A stretch of DNA of 24,864 nt, taken from assembly GCA_028823435.1 (NCBI GenBank), contig JAPKBK010000003.1:1-24864 (forward strand), written 5' to 3'. A model generated the notes under the pieces. It searched no databases. It was not told the origin of the DNA and saw nothing but the letters and a program-made list of their open reading frames with translations. A program made the position numbers and the translations under genes. This DNA is from Flavobacteriales bacterium (lineage in GTDB: Bacteria; Bacteroidota; Bacteroidia; Flavobacteriales_D; Sanyastnellaceae). Shown here piece after piece: positions 7,034 through 14,958 of the stretch. Numbering within the stretch: position 1 is the first letter of the stretch; each line of letters begins with the position of its first letter.

Positions 7034-8716
7034 CTAAAACTGGAAGTAAATAAATGGTGTAGGCGATGCCGCGCCCACCTTCCACAACAATGCTGCCACA
7101 CTCGCAGTAATCACCCAAATTGTAAGCAGTGATAAAGAGGTGAATTTACCGATGACCTTTGCCCTAATTCGCTCAGGACTGAGATGAAGCGCGAAACCCA
7201 AAGCCATGATTGCGATGCAAGTGAGATGTCCCATAGCGACATCTATCCATGGAATGTCGTTGAAGTGTTTTGACATTTGATAAAGAAGGTCATTCGCTGT
7301 AAACCACTCTGTGAGAAGGTTGTGATTCCCAGGTGTTGTTTCCCATCCGATTCCAGATCCAGACCTGAACCAAATTCTGGTAAATGTGATAAAATTGAAG
7401 GTCGTAATCAGGCCTATAGCTCTGGCCCACCACCCATGGTGTGAGGACCACGGCATCTTTGTCCCTAGGATTTTGTATACGAGCAAACCCAACCCATTCA
7501 GCGCGCCCCAAAGGAGGAAGTTCCATGAGGCACCATGCCATAACCCGCCAATCACCATCGTGGCCATAATATTTACATAGGAAGCGAGCTTTTGCCCCCA
7601 TTTGGGATACATCACCCCTGAAGACCAAAGCAGCAGCATCATTCCAAATCCAAGGAACAAAACACCGAAATTGATCTCGCCCGACTCGCCTAACATCATG
7701 GATACGAAGAACACAGTTGCAAAAGAAAATATTCCGGAAAAGATGCTTGCCGTTCTACTTCCCCCCATCGGGATGTACAAGTAGTCCCGTAACCACGTTG
7801 ACAGAGAGATATGCCATCTTTTCCAGAATTCTCCTATATTTCTTGCTTTATAAGGTGATCTGAAGTTTTCTTCTAGGCGGAACCCCATCAAAAGTGCGAC
7901 ACCAATGGCAATGTCGCTGTAGCCGCTGAAATCGGCAAATACCTGTAAACTATATCCATAGAGGCCAAGCATCACCTCCATGCCACTGTAACTTGTGGGT
8001 GAGGCAAAAACGCGATCTACAAGATTCATGGCAATATAATCTGCGAAAATCACCTTTTTAATCAGGCCAGTAAGGATCCACCAGATCCCCATTTTAAACT
8101 CTTTTCTGCTCAAGTGATACGCAGCGTGGAGTTGTGGTATAAAAGATTTGGCCCTGACAATGGGCCCTGCCACCAATTGCGGAAAGAATGTGACATAACA
8201 TCCGAAATCCCAAAATGACTTTACAGGGTCTATTTCACGCCTGTATACATCAATCGCGTAGCTAAGTGTTTGAAATGTATAGAAGGAGATACCTACAGGC
8301 AGTAAAATCGTATCAACACGGAACGAAGTGCTGAGATGGGAATTCATCCAATTTGCCCCAGGGATGACCGCTTCCCATGTTGTGCCAAACAAAGTGGAGC
8401 TGGCATCTGCAAAGAAATATGCGTATTTGAAGAATCCCAGCAAACCCAAATTAATGACCACACTTAAAATGAGCCACGTGGTTCGTTTCCATGTGTCACT
8501 TCGCGCCATGGCTATGGCTATTCCCCAATCTGCGACAGTTGAAAATAAGAGAAGAAAGACAAAGCTCGCACTGGTTTTCCAGTAAAAAAACAAACTAGCT
8601 GCGAATAGAAAAACATTTCGCATCGCTGTTTTTCGCTTCAGTAGCGCGAGCGCGATCATCACTACGAGCATAAAGACCCAAAAAGCGGGTTGTGTAAAAA
8701 GTAGTTCTGAACTCAT
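7034..8716 (-). CDS. MBOAT-family membrane O-acyltransferase (AlgI/PatA-like)
   Basis: Polytopic inner-membrane protein of 560 residues that would move acyl (usually acetyl) groups from the cytoplasm to a periplasmic glycan acceptor, as AlgI does for alginate and PatA for peptidoglycan. Family features seen: P140-V-G-I-S-F-Y-T-F-Q149, D262-F-S-G-Y-S-D-I-A-I271, N284-F-R-S-P-Y with W298-K-R-W-H302, and the catalytic-type histidine in G-G-L-W-H394-G-A-S-W-N399. About ten or more hydrophobic helices are spread across the length. The first codon overlaps the end of the SGNH gene (ATGA, 8713-8716), implying coupled translation. Paired MBOAT and SGNH proteins normally work as one acyl-transfer system. 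The acceptor glycan is not shown by sequence; the LysM gene upstream hints at peptidoglycan, but alginate genes are absent here. Confidence 0.93.
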   Translation of the reverse strand: MSSELLFTQPAFWVFMLVVMIALALLKRKTAMRNVFLFAASLFFYWKTSASFVFLLLFSTVADWGIAIAMARSDTWKRTTWLILSVVINLGLLGFFKYAYFFADASSTLFGTTWEAVIPGANWMNSHLSTSFRVDTILLPVGISFYTFQTLSYAIDVYRREIDPVKSFWDFGCYVTFFPQLVAGPIVRAKSFIPQLHAAYHLSRKEFKMGIWWILTGLIKKVIFADYIAMNLVDRVFASPTSYSGMEVMLGLYGYSLQVFADFSGYSDIAIGVALLMGFRLEENFRSPYKARNIGEFWKRWHISLSTWLRDYLYIPMGGSRTASIFSGIFSFATVFFVSMMLGESGEINFGVLFLGFGMMLLLWSSGVMYPKWGQKLASYVNIMATMVIGGLWHGASWNFLLWGALNGLGLLVYKILGTKMPWSSHHGWWARAIGLITTFNFITFTRIWFRSGSGIGWETTPGNHNLLTEWFTANDLLYQMSKHFNDIPWIDVAMGHLTCIAIMALGFALHLSPERIRAKVIGKFTSLSLLTIWVITASVAALLWKVGAASPTPFIYFQF

Positions 8717-10191
8717 TTGTTATTCTCTCTGATCGCGTCTGCCCATGTTCTGTATTCTGCTCTGAAGGCACGGTCGAGTTCCTGTCCAATCTTTCTCGCA
8801 CCTTTCGGCGTGAAATGAACGAGGTCTGGCGCAGCAAGTTTGGGTTGGGCTGATGCCCATGCTTCCATTGTACCTGGTCCACCCATGACATCGCTTAAAT
8901 CCCAAAACAATCCACCCTCCTTAATGGTGGCTTCTCGTATAGAAGACCTAATATTCCCCAGCATGGGATAAGAGAGATTTGTAGAATCAAGTGTTTGGCC
9001 CATATCAGAGGGCCCAATCACTAAAACTGCTGCTTCAGGTAAAATAGATCGGATATATTTCACTTGTCTGCCAAATCGTTGTCCGTATCGCTCAGCTGAC
9101 GTTGCGTCTAAAATATAGGGTGCAGCATTTCCTCCGTATTGGAGAATCACCATTCCGACATCCCAGTTTTGCATGTACGCTTTAAAATGATTTCTATGAA
9201 GTCGACTGAAGAGCGTGCCAGAACTTCCTCGCATGGGGATATTGTGGACTTGGACGCCGTCTGGACTGCCAAGCCTTATGCCTGTGATTTCAACGTGATA
9301 GCCTTCTATGCTTATTACCAGGTCCTCCAATTCCCCTTTGAGCTTGGTTGTTACAGTGAAGTGTTTGCCCTCTGAAGAAGGAGGGATGTCGGTCGTTGTG
9401 GTGTCGGTCGCTTGGCCATAGATTTTCAATGTGCCTCCCATTGGGACAGCGCCAAATAAAATCTCGACTTCCTCCCAGATTTTGTTGTTATGAAACCCCA
9501 TTGGGTGTGCCTTTAAAATGATTCTAGCGGAGTCTTTGATCACGGCCAACGCAGCCATTCCTCCATAGCAAGTGTGCCCCAAAGTTGTGTCGACTTTGCC
9601 AAACCTCGTATACCTGGTCACATTTCCCTCAGTTTCTTGCCTGACAGACAATGACGGAACGGGTTGGTAGGCAGGGATTAATCCTGGCCCACTTCCTCCC
9701 CAAGTTTTCTGCCAGCTTGATCTAATCCTGCCTGTGATGCGATCACATTCAATTTGAGAATCACCGAAATGAAAAACATGTATCGCTTCTCGTTCATCAC
9801 TTCCTATTTCATTCAAGTTGATGAAGAGATTGTGAAGTCTAGCGATCGCCTCATCAGCGCCATGAAACCTCATTGATTCGCCAATGTTTTCTACCGTACA
9901 TGTGTCAAATTCCGGAGTCCAAAGGTTGTGTCGCAGATTGATCTTCTTTGTCTCAACAATGCTTTCTTCCTCCTCCTCTTCCTCAGGATCTTCTTCAATT
10001 TCAACGTCTACTTCCTGAATGTCTAATGTGAAATCGGCCCAATTGGGTATTTCTAAGTCATCATTTTCGTTTGGCAATTCTGTAAGAACCTCACTGAAAA
10101 AAGGGATGTTTTCAGCCCAAGGCGCGAGATACAATGTGGATACAAGAAACAGAAGGAAAAGGGCTGTGATGCCCGGTTCGTGAAATTTCAT
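8713..10191 (-). CDS. SGNH/GDSL-fold periplasmic protein, partner of the MBOAT acyltransferase
   Basis: Predicted to be anchored by one N-terminal membrane helix (about residues 8-25) with the rest in the periplasm, 492 residues. After an acidic, disordered-looking stretch (about 42-80, including seven consecutive Glu at 70-76) comes an SGNH hydrolase fold. Block I is F142-G-D-S145-Q with the nucleophile S145, block III is Q351-Y-G-G-N355, and block V is D456-L-V-H459. All catalytic positions are present, so it is probably active as acyltransferase or esterase. Comparable MBOAT partners (PatB, AlgJ/AlgX) transfer the acyl group onto glycan. About 150 residues between blocks I and III (around 200-320) look beta-rich and may bind carbohydrate. 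Its ATG overlaps the stop of the LysM gene by one base (TAATG), and its end overlaps the MBOAT start by 4. Confidence 0.9.
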   Translation of the reverse strand: MKFHEPGITALFLLFLVSTLYLAPWAENIPFFSEVLTELPNENDDLEIPNWADFTLDIQEVDVEIEEDPEEEEEEESIVETKKINLRHNLWTPEFDTCTVENIGESMRFHGADEAIARLHNLFINLNEIGSDEREAIHVFHFGDSQIECDRITGRIRSSWQKTWGGSGPGLIPAYQPVPSLSVRQETEGNVTRYTRFGKVDTTLGHTCYGGMAALAVIKDSARIILKAHPMGFHNNKIWEEVEILFGAVPMGGTLKIYGQATDTTTTDIPPSSEGKHFTVTTKLKGELEDLVISIEGYHVEITGIRLGSPDGVQVHNIPMRGSSGTLFSRLHRNHFKAYMQNWDVGMVILQYGGNAAPYILDATSAERYGQRFGRQVKYIRSILPEAAVLVIGPSDMGQTLDSTNLSYPMLGNIRSSIREATIKEGGLFWDLSDVMGGPGTMEAWASAQPKLAAPDLVHFTPKGARKIGQELDRAFRAEYRTWADAIRENNK

Positions 10192-10958
10192 TATTCCACG
10201 GGTATAAATAAAGATTGGCCTTCTGAAATCACAGTACTGTTCCCTAATTCATTCAACAATTGAATGTCTTCTACCCGCACGTGATATAGAACGGATAACC
10301 GATACAGTGTTTCTCCTTTTAATACTGTGTGGCTTTTTTTTATGCCTGTGTTGTTCGCCCAATAGTTTGTGTATTCAGGCAATTCGAAGTTTTCTAACAA
10401 TCTGATTATTATTCTGAGTTCGTGAAGCCAAACCATGAACGTTTCATTCTTCTGTTCAGATTTTTGAAAGACATCTTTGAGTTTGGCAATCACTTCAGTA
10501 CTCTCATTATCCAGACCGACAAACTCTTTTAAGACAGATCCTGAATCGATACATGAGCACAATTCAAGATTATTTCTTTCTAGCATAACAGGGATAAAAG
10601 ATGCAGAAATGGGCAGGTGATACGAATCGGCTATTTCGCTCCAGATATCAGCACATCGCGCATGCCAAAGGTTCAGCCATTGCAATTCAGCATAGTTGTT
10701 CTCTCTGTAAAAAGTCATAATTAAGGACTGCACTTCTTTGTTGTCAGCTGCGACATTTATGGCCAGCTCCCAGTGGTCGGGTGCGCGAAGACTGGATTTA
10801 AGTTCCGGATTGAAATTTAATATGGGGAATTGACCAAGTGATGTAGGAGAAGATGTAGGAGAATGTGAGGTTTGATCTTGAGAAAACATGACAAAACTTA
10901 GCGCAAGACAAAATAAAAACAAAGAAAATTTATGAAATTTAATGAGTCTCAATTGCAT
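10191..10958 (-). CDS. LysM-domain periplasmic protein with a possible degenerate lytic-transglycosylase-like region
   Basis: The chosen ATG at 10958 gives a clean signal peptide (basic M-Q-L-R-L-I-K, hydrophobic core, F-S-Q). A longer frame from 11000 would bury it behind 14 residues and overlap the divergent gene. Using 255-residue numbering, the last 45 residues (about 209-253) are one LysM module (H-T-V-L-K-G-E-T-L-Y-R-L ... L-N-E ... I-S-E-G-Q-S-L-F-I-P-V), a known peptidoglycan or chitin binder. The middle part (about 70-200) resembles the layout of MltD-type transglycosylases: a helical lead-in, Y113-H-L-P116, then I-P-V-M-L-E127, a later S153-T, and Y-W near 199-200. The family's G-x-W-Q block is missing, so catalysis is doubtful. 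It is the first gene of the unit with SGNH and MBOAT. Confidence 0.85.
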   Translation of the reverse strand: MQLRLIKFHKFSLFLFCLALSFVMFSQDQTSHSPTSSPTSLGQFPILNFNPELKSSLRAPDHWELAINVAADNKEVQSLIMTFYRENNYAELQWLNLWHARCADIWSEIADSYHLPISASFIPVMLERNNLELCSCIDSGSVLKEFVGLDNESTEVIAKLKDVFQKSEQKNETFMVWLHELRIIIRLLENFELPEYTNYWANNTGIKKSHTVLKGETLYRLSVLYHVRVEDIQLLNELGNSTVISEGQSLFIPVE

Positions 10959-10989
10959 TTTGTAAAAGTACATTGTGTAACTTACTATT

Positions 10990-11541
10990 ATGCATAACAC
11001 TCCAGATGCTTTTGCAGGTTACTCTGTTTTTTTTATTGGGAAAATCCCAGATGCGTTGATTTCGACTCTAGATAGCTGGGGATTGGTTGTCACGACAGGG
11101 GTTTCTGTGCCGAACATCACAGACTATGATCTTGTCATTCAATCAGACCAGGCGCCGGTTGTGAATTCAGAATCTTTTAATACTTTTCTCTCAGAAAACC
11201 TGCCGGATCATCCAGCCATTAAGACGGATTCAAATGCTTTGAGTTTGCTCTATGGCGAAATGCCTGAAATGATCACTGAGGTTAACATTCTCGCAAAAAA
11301 GAGTTTGGAAGAGGATCTACCTGTACTAGAAGCAGCAATTTCATCAGACGTCGCAGCAATTATCCTTCATAAAATGAAGAGTTGTCTCGCGCTAACAGGC
11401 TATATCGGTCTTCAGTCTGAAATCGTCGCATGGGAGAAAATATGGAAGTACGGAAAGGGTGTCTCACACAGGTTTTCAAATTGGAAATCTCACAAGGACG
11501 CACTCTATGAAAAGATCATCCAAGTGTCGCACACTATCTAG
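10990..11541 (+). CDS. Orphan protein with a receiver-like half and an HPt-like half
   Basis: Not a confident family. The protein has 183 residues. Residues of about 9-85 follow the alpha/beta rhythm of a response-regulator receiver (Y-S-V-F-F-I-G-K, then D45-Y-D-L-V-I-Q-S-D), but the usual acidic pocket and phospho-acceptor Asp are not evident. Residues of about 105-180 are all helical and contain I-I-L-H127-K-M-K-S131. This resembles the A-H-x-L-K-G/S motif of histidine phosphotransfer (HPt) domains, with H127 as the candidate phospho-acceptor, followed by an amphipathic helix (L-Q-S-E-I-V-A-W-E). No kinase lies beside it. Its 5' end faces the LysM unit (31 bases apart) and its stop overlaps the metalloprotease stop by 4 bases. 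The HPt assignment is inference; the gene itself looks real. Confidence 0.75.
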   Translation: MHNTPDAFAGYSVFFIGKIPDALISTLDSWGLVVTTGVSVPNITDYDLVIQSDQAPVVNSESFNTFLSENLPDHPAIKTDSNALSLLYGEMPEMITEVNILAKKSLEEDLPVLEAAISSDVAAIILHKMKSCLALTGYIGLQSEIVAWEKIWKYGKGVSHRFSNWKSHKDALYEKIIQVSHTI

Positions 11542-14114
11542 TTCTTCCAGGCTTGGTCTATTAAGTGCCTAACATGCGCTCTGTGTGCCCTTGTCAAAGC
11601 GTCGGGAGAATATGCATCTCGTTCAAATCGATCTATGCTTTTAAGCTCTGCTAGAATGACACTTTTTGCGATTCTGTCATATCTGGTCTTCGGCTCCAAT
11701 GCTTTAATCAGTGATTCCGTGTATGAGATTTGCAGTTGTTGACGAAACGTGTTCACGGACTTTCTAAGGTCGGTTTTAAATATGGCATCGGTCAAATCAC
11801 CCATGTATGTCGCGACATCATAGTCATTCCCGTACATGCCGGAGTCTGTAAGTCGCTGTAGGACATTGTAATGTAAGAGGTGAGACAAAGCTTCCTTTTG
11901 AGAGGCAAGGACGCGAGCGTGAATGCGGGGAGCCTCACCAGAGCCATAGAATCCAAAGCCACGGCGCTGCGCTTGTAGATACGCGTATGAATACTCAGCG
12001 GCATCAAATGCATTGGGTGCAAAAGCATACTTAGAAAGGGCTTGTACGGCGTTCTTTTGGTCCTTTAAAGAAACAGGTGTATACGGCTTGTTGTCGCCAA
12101 TGTTCTCTGTGCCAGTTCTGTTATAACGCACACCACCTATTTGACGTGTCATGACTCTTAATTGAATGGCATACTCTCCTGTTAGCGTTAAGTAGGCGTC
12201 ACGTACGTCGTGAAACGTCTTCGAAGAACTTGCGTATTTATCCACGAAACCTTGAAGGAGTTCGTTGACGAGTTCACAACGTTCAGCAGCATAGGCTACA
12301 GGATCGCTAGAAAGGTCGTAAATATTAACATCAGGGTTGATTCCCTTACCTGCACTGCGCATGTCATCCGCATCATTGCCAAACTGAAGGAGCGGTGAAT
12401 TGGATTTTGACAGAATCGTTTCAAGTCGCTTGTCTTCCTCGTTGTCATCATCTACACCCACGCTGTAACCGTATTCAATTACCCAGTAATCGTATGGGCC
12501 AGGAGAATCGTCGTAGAAGAGGGTTTGGTCTTCAGGGTTTAAAGCAAAATTAATTGCAGGGTACTCCATCACGCTGTTACACATTCCATTTACAGCAACG
12601 ACGTCTGGATCTTTAAGCTCATCAGGAGTTAACATGGTACTTCCGTGCATGTTGTGGCTTAACCCGAGTGTGTGGCCTACCTCGTGGAGGGAAAGACGGT
12701 GTAGGGTTTGACGGGTAAACTCCTTATGCTCCTCATCGTCGAAAGAACGAACCTGCATGGCTGCAAGAGAAAAAAGCGTGTTTCCCACCATCGCATCTCC
12801 GGCATTGCATCGGTTCAGCATCTCTGCAGTTTGCTGCCTGGACGAAAGGTGCATCCCCGCTGTTTCAAAAACATCAGATTTCCAGAGTCTTCTTGCCATA
12901 CCTGCAAATTCAAGCATGACATCGGCGCCTAAAATTTCTCCTGTCCTGGGGTTTACAAAACTTGGTCCATAGCCGCTAAAAGGTGTTGAGGGAGAAGAAG
13001 TCCATCTGAGGACGTTGTATCTGATATCGCCTGCATCCCAATCGGCATCATCAGGCTGGATTTCTACAACAATCGCATTCTTAAACCCAATTTTTTCAAA
13101 GGCCAAATTCCACGCTTCAACGCCTGTCTTAATGTAATCTCTAAATTCGTATGGTGTCGTATTTTCAATCCACCATGTGATCGGCTTCACGGGTTCAGAC
13201 AACTCAGCCTCGGGGTCCTTTTTTTCGAGTCTCCATCTGTGAATCATGTCATTCCAAGGGGTGCTGTTTGGGCTGGTCATGTCATTGACTTGTGTCATGA
13301 AAAACCCGATCCGACCATCGTCTTTGCGGGGTGTGAAGCCACTTTCTTCCGGCATTTGTAGCAAGGCATGACGGTAGCTCACCGAAATGTATCTGGCATC
13401 TGTAAGCGCACTGGCGTAGACAGAAGGACTGGAATTATCATAAACGTAATCAACTTTGACTTCGAGATTTTCAGGGTAGTTGTTGAATTCAGTAATCTTA
13501 GTTTTCTCTTTTGAAAGCTTGCCGAGTGCACTTTTACCACCGCTTCGACTTGGGGGCTTAATCATGGAGATTTTCTCACTTAGAAAGAGTGCATCCCCAG
13601 AAATCAAGTATGTGGTGCCTGCACTGTCTTTGCCTAAAATCTTCAGACTCGCTAAAATAGGGGAGTTGATGTTTGCGTCTTCGGCTCTTGAGAGTGGGCT
13701 CTCAGGATCAAAATAATATCCAGTGTTTTCCTGATGTAATTCTATACGGTCATAATGTTTGTGGAACGTAACGATCTTGTTGGATCTATAACTGCCTCGA
13801 AAGTTGCCTGTTTGTAAGACACCATCTTCAACTTGGGAGAAATAAATAAATTCATTTTCAAAGGCCTCTTCAGGGATTGCCATCCAGGATTCCCCAGTCA
13901 CAGTATCCCTGTACATGGTGAAAAGACCTTCAAACTTCTCGGCTGATTCCGTGACATCATTAATTGACTTCACATCTGATTTCCCTGACTTTTTATCACC
14001 TGGAAGCTCAGTCTTTTTCTTCTTCTTAAATAGTTGAGCTTTTGCGTTTTGCGGTGTTAGTGATGTTAAAGCAATCACCAGAGCAGCAAGCATAAATGGA
14101 GCGCGAATTGTCAT
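11538..14114 (-). CDS. Large secreted zinc metalloprotease, DUF5117/DUF4953 type
   Basis: Predicted to be a secreted or periplasmic zinc endopeptidase of the metzincin-like group common in Bacteroidota. The ATG at 14114 gives a signal peptide ending N-A-K-A-Q; an in-frame ATG at 14138 adds 8 residues and is possible. In 858-residue numbering the zinc site H477-E-V-G-H-T-L-G-L-S-H487 is the complete H-E-x-x-H-x-x-G-x-x-H motif. A Met-turn-like V-M-E-Y lies about 40 residues later. A lysine-rich stretch (L-F-K-K-K-K-K-T) directly follows the signal peptide. The N-terminal half is beta-rich (DUF5118/DUF5117-like), and the C-terminal third is helical. No type IX sorting domain is visible at the end. 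It stands alone behind the J-domain gene. Substrate unknown. Confidence 0.92.
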   Translation of the reverse strand: MTIRAPFMLAALVIALTSLTPQNAKAQLFKKKKKTELPGDKKSGKSDVKSINDVTESAEKFEGLFTMYRDTVTGESWMAIPEEAFENEFIYFSQVEDGVLQTGNFRGSYRSNKIVTFHKHYDRIELHQENTGYYFDPESPLSRAEDANINSPILASLKILGKDSAGTTYLISGDALFLSEKISMIKPPSRSGGKSALGKLSKEKTKITEFNNYPENLEVKVDYVYDNSSPSVYASALTDARYISVSYRHALLQMPEESGFTPRKDDGRIGFFMTQVNDMTSPNSTPWNDMIHRWRLEKKDPEAELSEPVKPITWWIENTTPYEFRDYIKTGVEAWNLAFEKIGFKNAIVVEIQPDDADWDAGDIRYNVLRWTSSPSTPFSGYGPSFVNPRTGEILGADVMLEFAGMARRLWKSDVFETAGMHLSSRQQTAEMLNRCNAGDAMVGNTLFSLAAMQVRSFDDEEHKEFTRQTLHRLSLHEVGHTLGLSHNMHGSTMLTPDELKDPDVVAVNGMCNSVMEYPAINFALNPEDQTLFYDDSPGPYDYWVIEYGYSVGVDDDNEEDKRLETILSKSNSPLLQFGNDADDMRSAGKGINPDVNIYDLSSDPVAYAAERCELVNELLQGFVDKYASSSKTFHDVRDAYLTLTGEYAIQLRVMTRQIGGVRYNRTGTENIGDNKPYTPVSLKDQKNAVQALSKYAFAPNAFDAAEYSYAYLQAQRRGFGFYGSGEAPRIHARVLASQKEALSHLLHYNVLQRLTDSGMYGNDYDVATYMGDLTDAIFKTDLRKSVNTFRQQLQISYTESLIKALEPKTRYDRIAKSVILAELKSIDRFERDAYSPDALTRAHRAHVRHLIDQAWKN

Positions 14115-14166
14115 TGTATGTATCTTAAAATGGAACACGAATATATACCTAGTAGGTTTAATATTC

Positions 14167-14886
14167 TTATTTAAACCCCCGAGACTTTTTTATTTGTTCG
14201 TATGCCCCTTGAACTTGTAAAAACCTTTCTTTTGCCAATTTCCGCGGACCATCTCCAAGATCACCAATTTTGTCAGGATGAAATTTTATGGCTAATTTTC
14301 GATATGCCTTTTTTACTTCAGCATCTGTTGCGGTCTCTGTAATCTCAAGGACTTTATAGGGGTTAAGTGTACCGGCCTGGAAAGGTTCTTCAATACTTGC
14401 AACATCCTTGAGGCTGATTCCAAGGTGCCTTGCAATCAATCGGATTAATTCGAGCTCGCGTTTGTCAACATGCCCATCTGCATTCGCGATTCCATAGAGA
14501 TATTGAAGAAGTAGCATTCTCTTCGGATGGTCCATATTCATGCGGATTTGGTCCGCAACACCTCTTACATCGACTTCTTGCTTAAGTGCTTCTTTGAGGA
14601 GAAGAATGAGTTGGTCTGCTTGAACTTCCCCGAAGTTCATTTTTAGAAATTTCTTGACGAAGTTGAGCTCAGATTTGAGAACCTTCCCGTCGGCGTTCAT
14701 GACAGCTGCACTAAGTACCACAAGAGACATGGCAAAATCACCAGACCGTGTGCCTCCCTGATTTCTTTCACCTATCTGAACGCCAGAACTGAAAAACTTT
14801 CCAACTTGATATCCTAAAATCCCTCCAATATAACCACCCAGTGCCCATCCAATAGCGCCTCCGACCCATTTACCATATCCTGACAT
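14167..14886 (-). CDS. TerB-plus-DnaJ-domain protein (DjlA-like co-chaperone)
   Basis: Predicted membrane-associated J-domain co-chaperone, 239 residues. Residues 9-30 form a glycine-zipper hydrophobic segment (G-G-A-I-G-W-A-L-G-G-Y-I-G-G). Residues of about 50-165 form a TerB fold with two matching acidic N-A-D-G motifs, N64-A-D-G67 and N135-A-D-G138, which in TerB proteins can bind metal. The C-terminal J domain (about 175-239) carries H203-P-D205, required to stimulate DnaK ATPase. E. coli DjlA has the same order: membrane segment, TerB-like domain, then J domain. It lies 72 bases downstream of the htpG stop, so the two chaperone genes may be co-transcribed, although no DnaK is in the window. 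Tellurite resistance is not implied. Confidence 0.9.
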   Translation of the reverse strand: MSGYGKWVGGAIGWALGGYIGGILGYQVGKFFSSGVQIGERNQGGTRSGDFAMSLVVLSAAVMNADGKVLKSELNFVKKFLKMNFGEVQADQLILLLKEALKQEVDVRGVADQIRMNMDHPKRMLLLQYLYGIANADGHVDKRELELIRLIARHLGISLKDVASIEEPFQAGTLNPYKVLEITETATDAEVKKAYRKLAIKFHPDKIGDLGDGPRKLAKERFLQVQGAYEQIKKSRGFK

Positions 14887-14958
14887 GATTTACCTTTTTT
14901 CGTGTTATTTGAAAATCTGTTCCGGACTTTTCTATTTCAGCAACAGGACAAGAATGGA

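Noticed and set aside
10958..11000. Longer LysM-gene start at 11000
   Set aside because: It adds 14 residues ahead of a good signal peptide and would overlap the divergent gene; the ATG at 10958 is simpler, though not proven.
14155..14177. Hairpin GGTTTAA / TTAAACC (7-bp stem, 9-base loop) at the end of the J-domain gene
   Set aside because: AT-rich, spans the stop codon and has no U-tract; too weak to call a terminator.
14167..14886. Tellurite resistance gene because of the TerB domain
   Set aside because: The TerB plus J-domain order matches DjlA-type co-chaperones, and no other ter genes are present.
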